Of a stretch of 64,000 nt of DNA, positions 44,201 through 50,974 are shown piece after piece; position 1 is the stretch's first letter; each line of letters begins with the position of its first letter. Origin of the DNA: Mammaliicoccus sciuri (GTDB lineage Bacteria; Bacillota; Bacilli; Staphylococcales; Staphylococcaceae); the NCBI RefSeq assembly GCF_002901825.1, contig NZ_PPQD01000017.1:310001-374000 (forward strand), given 5' to 3'. Below the pieces are notes generated by a model. It did not search any database. It worked only from the letters and a program-made list of their open reading frames with translations, and had not been told where the DNA came from. The position numbers and the translations under genes are program-made.

Positions 44201-45100
44201 AGAGCAGTTGATATTACGCAAATACCAAGTGACGGTGCATGGGATAGTTACAGATATGTACCTATCAGAGCGCATAGCTTTATAGGCGATAAATTGATGA
44301 CTAACGCAGGAACTAACTTGTATTTAGGTTCAGACGCAGAAATACGAATGACCTCTCGTGGTGGTTATAATGGCACAGATACTATATATAGAAATGTAAG
44401 AGCATTAGGATATTTCGGTAACTTTTTAGATTCTAATTATGTTACAGCGGGGCAACATATCTATATTCGTCCGGACAGTGGTTCAGAGGTTAGATTCACT
44501 GTTAGAGGTACAACAGAAAATTATGTTGATATTCGAGGTGGTATAGGTTGGTTAGCTTCAATAGCGCATAGAGATACAAATGCAAGATTTTATATTGGTA
44601 GCGATAATGGCGTTAGAATTACAGGACGTTCTTTATATAATGGTGGGGATATTATTTGGCGCGACTTAGCGGCTAATGGACTATATGCCAACTTCTTAGA
44701 TATCAACCCTAATACAAATGCCGTAAATCTTTATTTAAGGGCTGACGGAGAAGTGCGAATTACTAAAAGAAATACGACTGATAGTTATATACCTATCAGA
44801 GCAGCAAGTGCAACGTGGACATCTTCTGAACGTTATAAATATGATATTGAGAATTGGGATATAGATGTATTAGAACATTTGGTTGATCGAGTGCAGTTAT
44901 ATAGTTATAAGCTATATTCAGAAATCGAAGAAGACAGTCAAAGAGTTAGACACGGTGTTGTTTTAGAAAGAGAAACGCCAGACGAATGGAAAAATGGGGA
45001 CGGTGTCGATTCTTATGAAATGACGGCATGGTGTCTTAAAGCTATACAAGAATTAACTAAAAAAGTCCGTACATTAGAAGCGGAATTGGAGGCAAAATAA
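41297..45100 (+). CDS. Tail-associated protein / tail spike with S74 chaperone end
   Basis: 1,267 residues. The first ~380 resemble prophage endopeptidase-tail (Tal) proteins (IIRAEHTRSKEDKSELLNITLLSERGEHFKERNRVIIQEPNG). A long helical middle and a repeated beta domain (VYLAAQQGYEVR, LYLGSDAEIRM, IYIRPDSGSEVRF, LYLRADGEVRI) follow. The last ~95 residues are an S74 intramolecular chaperone with SSERYKYDIENW and a terminal coiled coil; this domain trimerises the fibre and normally cuts itself off at the Ser. Receptor binding on the host wall is inferred. TTG start after AAGGAGGTGAGG. Confidence 0.88.
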   Translation: MIHVLNFNSEIIDFISQDDSAIIRAEHTRSKEDKSELLNITLLSERGEHFKERNRVIIQEPNGAYKEFIINRLEEEGQYLEIECDASYVEDIGKAKPIPAGKFTKMTVNEALSETLKDSGWEVGLCEYGGIKSMSWTSVRTPHEIISQLTTTYKLEPDYVIEIKGNEVVRRKVNMIQPKPLFEGKEIIYGKDLISMKRTVDMSEVKTALFAFGPEKDDGTRISTVVVDDEAQQQFNLPKRYLWGIYEPESDDQDMTLERLITLTKTELNKRKSSALSYEIDAFDLEKEYPHEIIRFGDIVRIKNPDYTPSLYAESEVVGFVHELISDDLTWQFGNVIEYKEDDLLKYFRSRMEEIEKKLNNNINNSNTIITDRIEEEIERLQRTIHRGETAPPSPEEGDFWYDTSNFKVAVLREFKNGRWENASAHDVEQIGGMTKEAIIYNEINGTFLSISVQHAKVINEVYEVLNSEYLVDEGIRDWLNNELNILLDIYSSITSSLDSMTVETATIGKLMDTQAMIVQYRGQAYALNTALLNARQAIDERFKLLQSQYTDEKYNEAMQKVAEKFGFEYKEDGFLVGDGSLISGAIQALREDTEEQFKQVVKGVDYETDKKGIIERLNGADSAREQLDKLIKDRVTLNEYNNMKVGTENLLLNSLYQDKATSSSLTHAFFRYYLTTPLKVGKTYTFTCNFNTTDTNQSGRTSVRGYTPDNGLIDVDIVEGKIKVTFVAKVESSTFLVYKDIAGTSPHTLNVNVTNAMLVEGDKIGDYQQAPKETAERLKTMETGIEQNGIDISLRAKETDLNKTKQTLSKIAAEILVNTTTGVTLKYDENGTVSDVTVGPSGVKLNTNVFEINDGDVIVMNGVTTIKDAYIDKLFSKQATINYLNSVDITAKRIEAKDNKASVNIENGTITMTRADGHKLDMGINGIEMLNPDGSKRFSMDRLLVTSAALGTSNSNVYLAAQQGYEVRAVDITQIPSDGAWDSYRYVPIRAHSFIGDKLMTNAGTNLYLGSDAEIRMTSRGGYNGTDTIYRNVRALGYFGNFLDSNYVTAGQHIYIRPDSGSEVRFTVRGTTENYVDIRGGIGWLASIAHRDTNARFYIGSDNGVRITGRSLYNGGDIIWRDLAANGLYANFLDINPNTNAVNLYLRADGEVRITKRNTTDSYIPIRAASATWTSSERYKYDIENWDIDVLEHLVDRVQLYSYKLYSEIEEDSQRVRHGVVLERETPDEWKNGDGVDSYEMTAWCLKAIQELTKKVRTLEAELEAK

Positions 45101-45261
45101 TGAATGAACAAAGCATACAAGCAAATCCACAAATTGTTATAAGCAATCTAGTACAGGAAAATTCAAGACTAACGCATGAGAATGCAGTGTTAAAAGCAAT
45201 AATTCAAGAACAAAACGATCAATTACAAACTGATAATCAAGCGCCTGCTCAAAGCGAGTAA
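45100..45261 (+). CDS. Short coiled-coil protein, 53 residues
   Basis: Starts in TAATG overlap with the tail-spike stop, with GGAGG at proper distance. Pattern NLVQENSRLTHENAVLKAIIQEQNDQL is a heptad repeat. Might be a tail-fibre partner or assembly factor. Unknown. Confidence 0.6.
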   Translation: MNEQSIQANPQIVISNLVQENSRLTHENAVLKAIIQEQNDQLQTDNQAPAQSE

Positions 45262-45276
45262 GGTGCTTTTTTATAT
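45241..45276 (+). terminator. Terminator after the tail-spike operon
   Basis: GCGCCT/AGGTGC (one wobble) with inner CTC/GAG pairing, then TTTTTTATAT. Confidence 0.7.
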
Positions 45277-45301
45277 ATAAAAATTTAAAGGAGTGTTTTA
45301 A

Positions 45302-45589
45302 ATGGAAATGAATATCAAACAGTATTTTTTAGTAGAGCGTGACGAAAAAGGACAAGAAACATGTCTAATCAAGAATTATGGGAACGGCTTTAATAAAGGC
45401 GGAACGCCTCAATCAGCTCATAAGTTTATGAATGAAGCAGACGCTAAAACAGCTTGTACAGTACAGAACACATTAGCAACAATTTTTGGTAATAACACAT
45501 TCACTTATTACATTGAAGAAACAATTTCACGTACTAAAAAACAACAAGACGGACAGAATTACGTAGAAGGTACAGAAGAGACAGAGTAG
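45302..45589 (+). CDS. Hypothetical phage protein, 95 residues
   Basis: AAAGGAGTG ribosome site. MEMNIKQYFLVERDEKGQETCLIKNYGNGFNKGG ... AHKFMNEADAKTACTVQNTLATIFGNNTF. A small alpha/beta protein usual between tail fibre and holin genes in staphylococcal phages; no function known. Confidence 0.65.
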   Translation: MEMNIKQYFLVERDEKGQETCLIKNYGNGFNKGGTPQSAHKFMNEADAKTACTVQNTLATIFGNNTFTYYIEETISRTKKQQDGQNYVEGTEETE

Positions 45590-45595
45590 ATCATA

Positions 45596-45623
45596 AAGCA
45601 CTTACTAATGTAGGTGCTTTTAG
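45596..45623 (+). terminator. Terminator before the lysis module
   Basis: A 10-bp stem AAGCACTTAC/GTAGGTGCTT with TAAT loop and a short T-run. Confidence 0.7.
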
Positions 45624-45647
45624 ATTCTAATGAAAGTAGGTGCTTTA

Positions 45648-46091
45648 ATGACGGGCAGAAAAGGATTGAACTTTTTTCATTTTTACGCAATTGCGTGGGA
45701 TTTCGCTTTTGGAATTTGTTGTATTGTTCGAGGTAGTTATTGGATTCTTTTTGCTGAGAAAGCACAATACGAAAGTGAACTCTACACAGCTATGCATAAG
45801 GTGATGCCTTTAACGATTTGGGGCATTCCATTTGTACTTGCTGGAATATTAATTATTCTTGCAGGAATCAAACTACCATATCATCAAACAAGTATTAGTT
45901 TTTATAGATTGACTGCATGGGGATATGCAATAGCATGTCCTTTTTATTATATTTTCTCAACGGCTGGTTTTGACAGTGGCTTAAATTTAGTCACGCCAAT
46001 TATGAATCTTTCCTTTTCTATATTTTGTGGAGCAACTGCACTATTAGCTTACAAAAACATTTCTGAAATGAAGCAAGAAAAGAGTAAGTAA
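45648..46091 (+). CDS. Four-helix membrane protein of the lysis region
   Basis: 147 residues, mainly four membrane segments (FAFGICCIVRGSYWILFA, LTIWGIPFVLAGILIILAGI, LTAWGYAIACPFYYIFSTA, TPIMNLSFSIFCGATALLAY). ATG 45,630 is an alternative start six codons upstream; AGGTG favours 45,648. Upstream of XhlA-like and holin genes, so perhaps an accessory membrane lysis protein. Confidence 0.6.
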   Translation: MTGRKGLNFFHFYAIAWDFAFGICCIVRGSYWILFAEKAQYESELYTAMHKVMPLTIWGIPFVLAGILIILAGIKLPYHQTSISFYRLTAWGYAIACPFYYIFSTAGFDSGLNLVTPIMNLSFSIFCGATALLAYKNISEMKQEKSK

Positions 46092-46477
46092 TGAATTATC
46101 TAACAACAGAGAAATATTATGAAGACGAACTACGCCGTGAGAAAGATAAAGGTAAATTACATGCAAGAATAAACGAAGTAGAAGATAAACACGATCAGAA
46201 CTTTAATGCTTTGAATTTAACAATACGAACATTTATAGAAGGACAAAAACCAATAAATGAAAATATGAAAGGAATTCGTGATGATTTAAAAGAGGTCAAT
46301 ACCATATTAATAGATTACGTAAAGAAAACAGACAGTATTGAAACTGAATTAAAACGAGTCCAAGAAAGCCAACAAGCAGGTGTTGTAGATAGAAACAAGT
46401 TTCTCATAACAATAATTACAGCTGGACTTGGGGCAGGTGGATTTGTGCCAGTTTTAATACAAGTCTTATTTAAATAA
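46091..46477 (+). CDS. XhlA-like haemolysin/holin-associated protein
   Basis: 128 residues: charged coiled coil (RINEVEDKHDQNFNALNLTIRTFIEGQKPINENMKGIRDDLKEVN) and a single C-terminal membrane helix (FLITIITAGLGAGGFVPVLIQVLF). This is the XhlA / DUF2951-type layout found next to holins. TAATG overlap with the previous gene. Confidence 0.75.
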   Translation: MNYLTTEKYYEDELRREKDKGKLHARINEVEDKHDQNFNALNLTIRTFIEGQKPINENMKGIRDDLKEVNTILIDYVKKTDSIETELKRVQESQQAGVVDRNKFLITIITAGLGAGGFVPVLIQVLFK

Positions 46478-46489
46478 GGAGGCAATAGC

Positions 46490-46750
46490 ATGAAAATCAA
46501 CTGGAAAGTACGAATCAAGCAAAAATCATTTTGGGTAGCCATTATATCGGCTATCCTTTTATTTGCTCAACAAGTAGCGGGTGCATTCGATTACGATATA
46601 ACAGTGTATACAGACCAAATAACAAATATTGTGAATAGTGTATTGGGTGTGTTGGTGTTACTAGGTGTAGTGCAAGACCCAACAACGCGTGGTATCAAAG
46701 ATAGTGAACAAGCACAACGATATACAAAACCTAGAAAGTCGGCTGAATGA
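46490..46750 (+). CDS. Holin, phi LC3 family
   Basis: 86 residues, N-terminal MKINWKVRIKQKSFWVAIISAILLFAQQV and second helix IVNSVLGVLVLLGVVQDPTTRGIKDS, the signature of the phi LC3 holins. It forms the membrane lesion that releases the endolysin. The terminator hairpin covers its stop codon. Confidence 0.93.
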   Translation: MKINWKVRIKQKSFWVAIISAILLFAQQVAGAFDYDITVYTDQITNIVNSVLGVLVLLGVVQDPTTRGIKDSEQAQRYTKPRKSAE

Positions 46751-46765
46751 TCAGTCGGCTTTTTA
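46735..46765 (+). terminator. Terminator overlapping the holin stop
   Basis: A 12-bp stem (46,735-46,746 with 46,751-46,762, two wobble pairs), ATGA loop, T-run. The stop TGA is in the loop. Confidence 0.75.
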
Positions 46766-46825
46766 TTATGACTTGGTTATGACAGTGCAGTTATAGCCAA
46801 GAAAAAACTAAAGGAGAGATTTATA

Positions 46826-47695
46826 ATGAAAGATATTTATTCAAATCACATTCAAGGAAGTAAGTTAACAGGTAAAAAAGCAAGTATTGCAGGTATTGTT
46901 ATTCACAATGATTATGGTTCAATGACACCTAATCAGTATTTACCATGGTTATATACAAGAGAACAAAACGGAACGCATGTTAATGGGTGGGCTTCAGTTT
47001 ATGTAAACAAAGATGAGACGCTTTGGTATCACCCAACAGATTATGTAGAATGGCATTGTGGTAATAACTGGGCTAACAGTAATCTGATCGGATTCGAAGT
47101 TTGTCAATCACACCCAGCAGCAGGTTTAACAGATGCCCAGTTCAAATTAAATGAAGAGGCAACATTTAAAGTAGCAGCAGCTGTCATGAAGTCTTATGGT
47201 TTGCCAGTCAATCGCACGACAGTTAATCTTCATAGACAGTATTTTGGCACATCTTGTCCTCATCGTTCTTGGGATATGCATGTAGGAAAAAACGCACCAG
47301 ATACGTTAGCTAATCGTAATAAGTTAAAAGATTACTTTATTTCTCGTATTAAACATTATTACAACGGTGGCACAACAACTAAACCACCTAAAACAACTTG
47401 GAAATGGTCTGGTAAAGCGACAGCTAAGAAAGGTGTATCTCCAATCGCAGCTAAAAAGAAACCAGGTTTAAACGAACCGGCATTAGCACCACCAAATAAC
47501 ATCTTAGCTGGTCAATATATTAACTTCTTCTCGGTTACTAAAAAGGATAAATATTGGTGGGCAGAGTTTGAATATCCAACTAACCCTAAAGCTGGACGAT
47601 TCTATTGTGCATTGGGGCCTATTACACACAAAGATGAGAAGTTAGAAAAAGAAACCAAATTATGGTTTGACTTGAAGATTACAAGTAAAAAGTAG
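46826..47695 (+). CDS. Endolysin: N-acetylmuramoyl-L-alanine amidase
   Basis: 289 residues. Amidase_2 domain (~1-165) with zinc ligands in GIVIHNDYGS and LHRQYFGTSCPHRSW, plus WHCGNNWANSNLIGFEVCQS. A Thr/Lys linker and a C-terminal wall-binding domain with SH3b-like pattern (ILAGQYINFFSVTKKDKYWWAEFEYP). Unlike many staphylococcal endolysins it has no CHAP domain. Confidence 0.93.
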   Translation: MKDIYSNHIQGSKLTGKKASIAGIVIHNDYGSMTPNQYLPWLYTREQNGTHVNGWASVYVNKDETLWYHPTDYVEWHCGNNWANSNLIGFEVCQSHPAAGLTDAQFKLNEEATFKVAAAVMKSYGLPVNRTTVNLHRQYFGTSCPHRSWDMHVGKNAPDTLANRNKLKDYFISRIKHYYNGGTTTKPPKTTWKWSGKATAKKGVSPIAAKKKPGLNEPALAPPNNILAGQYINFFSVTKKDKYWWAEFEYPTNPKAGRFYCALGPITHKDEKLEKETKLWFDLKITSKK

Positions 47696-47746
47696 TATTA
47701 TATGTTTACCCTATTTAGTTTAACCGCTAGGTAGTTCATACACACA

Positions 47747-47784
47747 AACCCCACTTCTTATTTGTAGAGTGGGGTTATTTTTTT
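47747..47784 (+). terminator. Terminator after endolysin
   Basis: AACCCCACT/AGTGGGGTT, 12-base loop, then ATTTTTTTATT. Confidence 0.85.
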
Positions 47785-47874
47785 ATTATTTAATTTGTTT
47801 TGCAAGATAATTAATCGGGTATTTGTATCTTGTATCTATTATTAATACAAGATTAATTGAAAGGAATAAGTTTT

Positions 47875-48051
47875 ATGAAAGAAATTAACTATCAAGATTT
47901 AAGCGATGATTTATTGTATGTTTCTATATTGTTAAATGAAAAATTAAATGGAGACTTCAACAATGATGTAGAAATAGCGATATTAGAAGAATGTATTACT
48001 AAATTAAAAAGTACTACCATACAAAGTCCTGATTTTAAAACAGAAGTGTGA
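47875..48051 (+). CDS. Small acidic protein, 58 residues (cargo zone)
   Basis: ATG 47,875 after AAAGGAATAAG. MKEINYQDLSDDLLYVSILLNEKLNGDFNNDVEIAILEECITKLKSTT: helical, soluble. First gene after endolysin, followed by a terminator. Unknown. Confidence 0.55.
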   Translation: MKEINYQDLSDDLLYVSILLNEKLNGDFNNDVEIAILEECITKLKSTTIQSPDFKTEV

Positions 48052-48100
48052 TTAAGTATGTTAAGATAACTTTAGACATATTAAACACAATATTACGGCG

Positions 48101-48135
48101 AGCCTACTCATGTAATTGAGTAGGTTATTATTTTG
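48101..48135 (+). terminator. Terminator before the small-RNA tract
   Basis: AGCCTACTCA/TGAGTAGGTT (10 bp), TGTAAT loop, then ATTATTTT. Confidence 0.75.
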
Positions 48136-48257
48136 AATTATGTAATATTAATGATATAATTTGTATAGTTTAAACCTATTATCTCCGTTTTAGTTTTAAA
48201 CTCATATTTAGTAATACCTTTTTGCACCTCACTAATAAGTGGGGTGTTATTGTTTTT
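48133..48257 (+). ncRNA. Candidate small RNA unit 1
   Basis: -35 TTGAAT (48,133), 16 bp, -10 TATAAT (48,155-48,160). A ~90-base transcript would contain an AGTTTAAAC...TTTTAAACT hairpin whose loop holds ATCTCC, and end at CACCTCACT/AGTGGGGTG followed by TTATTGTTTTT. No reading frame of note. Confidence 0.5.
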
Positions 48258-48348
48258 AAGACGAAATAATGATATAGTAGCTAGATGAAAGTGTTTAACC
48301 CTAAAACACTTACCCTCTACACAATGCCATGATGTAGGGGGTTTTTAT
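48250..48348 (+). ncRNA. Candidate small RNA unit 2
   Basis: -35 TTGTTT (48,250, inside the T-run of unit 1), 17 bp, -10 TATAGT (48,273-48,278). A ~65-base RNA with hairpin AAGTGTTT/AAACACTT (loop AACCCTA) and terminator CCCTCTACA/TGTAGGGGG, T-run. Confidence 0.5.
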
Positions 48349-48377
48349 TTGCTTTAATATCAATAGTGTAGTATTAC

Positions 48378-48460
48378 TATAAATAAGCACTTTTTGAGTG
48401 CTAGTGTTTCTTAATATAACTTCCAATACTAGCCCTGTCACTTTATGTGATGGGGTTTTT
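48378..48460 (+). ncRNA. Candidate small RNA unit 3
   Basis: Possible -10 TATAAA (48,378-48,383), -35 poor. Three hairpins in ~70 bases: AGCACT/AGTGCT, CTAGTGTT/AATACTAG with loop containing CTTCC, and the terminator CCCTGTCAC/GTGATGGGG with TTTTTATT. Confidence 0.42.
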
Positions 48461-48467
48461 ATTATGT

Positions 48468-48560
48468 TACAATGATTATAGGTTTGTTTCTCTTCCAAAT
48501 ATAAACAAATCTAATTAAGTTATCCTATGCCCTGTCACTATAAGTGATGGGGTTGTTTTT
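48468..48560 (+). ncRNA. Candidate small RNA unit 4
   Basis: Possible -10 TACAAT (48,468-48,473). Hairpin AGGTTTGTTT/AAACAAATCT (10 bp) with loop CTCTTCCAAATAT, then terminator CCCTGTCACT/AGTGATGGGG with TTGTTTTTT. The terminator stem is nearly the same as in unit 3. A 10-codon frame (MIIGLFLFQI) occurs within; it has no ribosome site. Confidence 0.42.
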
Positions 48561-48607
48561 TAAAATTTATTAATTAGTATCTACTAATAGTATTAGGTCT
48601 TAATATA

Positions 48608-48668
48608 TGGTATAATATAAATGTGTATTAGCAACTAATGTCTTCCCCGATGTTAGTTGCGCTTTTTA
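48608..48668 (+). ncRNA. Candidate small RNA unit 5
   Basis: Extended -10 TGGTATAAT (48,608-48,616). The transcript would be only ~45 bases: one 12-bp hairpin (48,631-48,642 with 48,649-48,660) with loop TTCCCC, then GCTTTTTATA. It is the last hairpin before the kwaB promoter. Confidence 0.5.
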
Positions 48669-48679
48669 TAAATAAACTC

Positions 48680-48708
48680 TTTCTACTTTATTGTGTAAAA
48701 TGTATAAT
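48680..48708 (+). promoter_or_regulatory. Promoter of the Kiwa-like operon
   Basis: -10 TATAAT (48,703-48,708) with a weak -35 TTTCTA (48,680-48,685) at 17 bp. It lies 12 bp after the terminator of unit 5 and 34 bp before kwaB. Confidence 0.55.
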
Positions 48709-48741
48709 ATTGTTAAATACACACTGAAAGAGGTAAGGGGA

Positions 48742-49692
48742 ATGAATTTAGATAGTATTTTTGATAAATTGAAGGAGATGGATGACGAAGTTATAACAAA
48801 ATCTGTCTCGTTTGCACTGGTTAAAAAATCAGATAGTGACAATCAACAAAACTTGTTTTATGAATATAAGGTTGAAGCTGATGTTCAAAAGGATTTATAT
48901 TCGTTGGTAAAGAATTACTTTAACGATAAAAGGATAAGAAACAGAGATAAAAGTAAATACGATGCTGTGATTCAGCGTAAAGATTATAAAGGTTTTTATT
49001 TAGTTGCAAAATCAGATTATAATCATGTCAAAAAATTTTTTAATGATTTGAAAAATTCTAATTCAATTGGTAGTTCTAAAAATGTAAATATTGAAAAATT
49101 TATAGCATATATAATTACAATTGAATATGAAACTGATAAGTACATATATTATATAGGAGAAATATCAGCATTAAGCTCCTTAAATAAAACTAAATTTATA
49201 GGAAATATTACAGATGATAAATTGAAGAAAATTAAACAGAACAATTTAGTTGGATTTAATGAAAAAATGGCTATGTTTATACATGATGAAGAAATGCTAA
49301 TTAATCAAATTAGTATTTTTGAAAAATTATGTAATATGCATATAGAATTTGATGAACAGGCAACAAATTTACTGAATACTATATCTGAATATGATGTAAT
49401 AACTAACTTTGAAAAATTTGATAAAAAAGTAAAAAAAGATAAAAGATTTTCCAGAAGATTGGCTAAATTAAACGAACATCCTGAAAGAGTTGTAGCTTTT
49501 TTTGAAAATATTGAAGGTGTAAATGAAGTTTTGAATTCTGAAGAATTTAATGAAAAATTTAAAGGGATTGTCTTGGAAAATGGTAAATTGGTATATAAAG
49601 AAGAATTAACTCAACAATTTATTAGTTTAATTAGTGACTCAGCTTATGAATCTATAGTAGGAAAGCAGAAAAGATTAGATGAAATGATTTAA
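48742..49692 (+). CDS. kwaB: KwaB-like protein (DUF4868), Kiwa anti-phage system
   Basis: 316 residues from ATG 48,742 (AGAGGTAAGGGGA before it), the same size as E. coli KwaB (~315). The C-terminal half follows the DUF4868 pattern: FNEKMAMFIHDEEMLINQISIFEKL, then ITNFEKFDKKVKKD, a basic stretch RRLAKLNEHPERVVAFFEN, and the closing GKLVYKEELTQQFISLISD-AYESIVGKQKR. In known Kiwa, KwaB is the cytoplasmic DNA-binding effector that associates with the membrane protein KwaA. The next gene is a four-helix membrane protein with a ribosome site 11 bp on, matching that partner. Gene order (B then A) is reverse to E. coli. Assignment rests on recalled family features, not a search. Confidence 0.75.
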   Translation: MNLDSIFDKLKEMDDEVITKSVSFALVKKSDSDNQQNLFYEYKVEADVQKDLYSLVKNYFNDKRIRNRDKSKYDAVIQRKDYKGFYLVAKSDYNHVKKFFNDLKNSNSIGSSKNVNIEKFIAYIITIEYETDKYIYYIGEISALSSLNKTKFIGNITDDKLKKIKQNNLVGFNEKMAMFIHDEEMLINQISIFEKLCNMHIEFDEQATNLLNTISEYDVITNFEKFDKKVKKDKRFSRRLAKLNEHPERVVAFFENIEGVNEVLNSEEFNEKFKGIVLENGKLVYKEELTQQFISLISDSAYESIVGKQKRLDEMI

Positions 49693-49703
49693 AGGAGAAT
49701 GTC

Positions 49704-50261
49704 ATGGGAATATTATATAAAATAAGTTTGTTTATTTCTTCCTTTGCACCTTTATATGTAATGTTAATTATACAAGAAATTGATAGTGCCTTTAAATACA
49801 ACAGTTTAAGCAAACTACCACTATCTATATACATATATTGGTTTATACTAATAACTTTGATTATAATTTCAGTGATTTCTATATACATTATTTTTAAAGA
49901 TAAAGGAAATAAAACTATAGAAATTGATACAAACCTAGAAAAACAGGGAGATAATATTATTAGTTACATTATGACATACCTAGTTCCTTTGCTTTCTATT
50001 GATCCAAATGATTATGTTAACCTATTACAAAATGCGTTTCTTTTTACGATAATAGGAACAATTTATATACAGCAAAATCTGTTGTTTTTAAATCCTATAT
50101 TTTCATTATTAAATTATAAATTTTACAAAGATTCAAACAATGAAATTTTGTTGAGTAAATACAGTATAGAAGAATTGAAGTCATTAAAATGTGAGGGCAA
50201 AAAAGTTTTCGCTCGTAAGATTGATGAAAAATTTTGGATTATAAAAAATGTGAGAAAATAA
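49704..50261 (+). CDS. kwaA: KwaA-like four-helix membrane protein
   Basis: 185 residues with four hydrophobic segments: YKISLFISSFAPLYVMLII, IYWFILITLIIISVISIYII, IISYIMTYLVPLLSI and LLQNAFLFTIIGTIYIQQ. The S-F-x-P-L-Y motif near the N-terminus, the Y-x-x-T-Y-L-V-P-L segment and NPIFSLLNYKFYK match my memory of KwaA-family proteins. AAAGGAGAATGTC ribosome site, 11 bp after kwaB. In Kiwa the membrane protein senses phage at injection and activates KwaB. It ends at a bidirectional terminator. Confidence 0.72.
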   Translation: MGILYKISLFISSFAPLYVMLIIQEIDSAFKYNSLSKLPLSIYIYWFILITLIIISVISIYIIFKDKGNKTIEIDTNLEKQGDNIISYIMTYLVPLLSIDPNDYVNLLQNAFLFTIIGTIYIQQNLLFLNPIFSLLNYKFYKDSNNEILLSKYSIEELKSLKCEGKKVFARKIDEKFWIIKNVRK

Positions 50262-50292
50262 TTATTTTATGTCTTTAATAGAAAATTATAAC

Positions 50293-50325
50293 TAAACCCA
50301 CCTTAATTGGTGGGCTTTTTTATTT
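50293..50325. terminator. Bidirectional terminator after kwaA
   Basis: CCCACC/GGTGGG with TTAATT loop, CTTTTTTATTT on the plus strand; also ends the minus-strand gene at 50,320. The first 22 bases recur exactly at 50,953. Confidence 0.8.
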
Positions 50326-50820
50326 ATCTTTGCTATTTATTTCTAGAATATTTAATCCTTCCGATTCCTTTGGTTCCTCGAAGAATGAAGTGAGATAATT
50401 GAAAGTAGATTCAGTATCAAAATTATTCCTTTCTGGTTCCTCTAGTTGTCTTATTTTTAGGTGTTCTAAACATTTTTTGTTATCAACATTTATATATATA
50501 AGTTTATGATAAGCATTTATTTCATTAGCTATATTTAATAACCATCTTCTTTGATTTTTGGTGTTTCCTGGAAAGTCCATAACTACATCTGTCCCAACAC
50601 ACAATATATTCTGTACATGTTTTTTTATCAAAGGTTTTATTTGTTTTGACAAATTTTGATAATCTTCTATTGTCTTAATTTTATTTGGATACAGACTTTC
50701 AAGCCATTCGTCTTCTGATAATAAAACTGCATTTTTTTCGTTCGTTAATTGTTTTGACATTGTTGTTTTTCCAGCACCCATTTTACCTGTGAAAAAATAT
50801 AAAGTTCCTAAATTGTTCAT
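50320..50820 (-). CDS. P-loop kinase-like protein (zeta-toxin / phosphotransferase fold)
   Basis: 166 residues. Walker A GKMGAGKTTMSKQL at residues ~11-24, then LSEDEWLESLYP and DVVMDFPGNTKNQRRWLL, and an Arg-rich lid (HLKIRQLEEPERN). This is the layout of small P-loop kinases such as zeta toxins and chloramphenicol phosphotransferase. No antitoxin gene lies next to it. It could modify a drug or metabolite, or be a toxin-like cargo. Own transcript, ended by the hairpin at 50,293. Confidence 0.7.
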   Translation of the reverse strand: MNNLGTLYFFTGKMGAGKTTMSKQLTNEKNAVLLSEDEWLESLYPNKIKTIEDYQNLSKQIKPLIKKHVQNILCVGTDVVMDFPGNTKNQRRWLLNIANEINAYHKLIYINVDNKKCLEHLKIRQLEEPERNNFDTESTFNYLTSFFEEPKESEGLNILEINSKDK

Positions 50821-50952
50821 ATTGAATCTACTCCTAAATGTTTTTGGATTATAATAGTTTATACTTTAATATAATATACACTTTATCATAAATGTACTGT
50901 AAATATGGTGTTTTCTATTCTATCTCAATAATACAATCCAGATTTTAAAAGT

Positions 50953-50974
50953 TAAACCCACCTTAATTGGTGGG
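50953..50974 (-). terminator. Terminator of the exported-protein gene
   Basis: An exact 22-base copy of 50,293-50,314, directly downstream of the minus-strand stop at 50,975; a T-rich stretch follows on the minus strand. Confidence 0.7.

Noticed and set aside
46826-47695. CHAP domain in the endolysin
   Set aside because: No Cys-His-type CHAP motifs; the only catalytic domain is Amidase_2.
48310-48498. 62-codon minus-strand frame in the small RNA tract
   Set aside because: It is built from the antisense of three hairpins and has no ribosome site.
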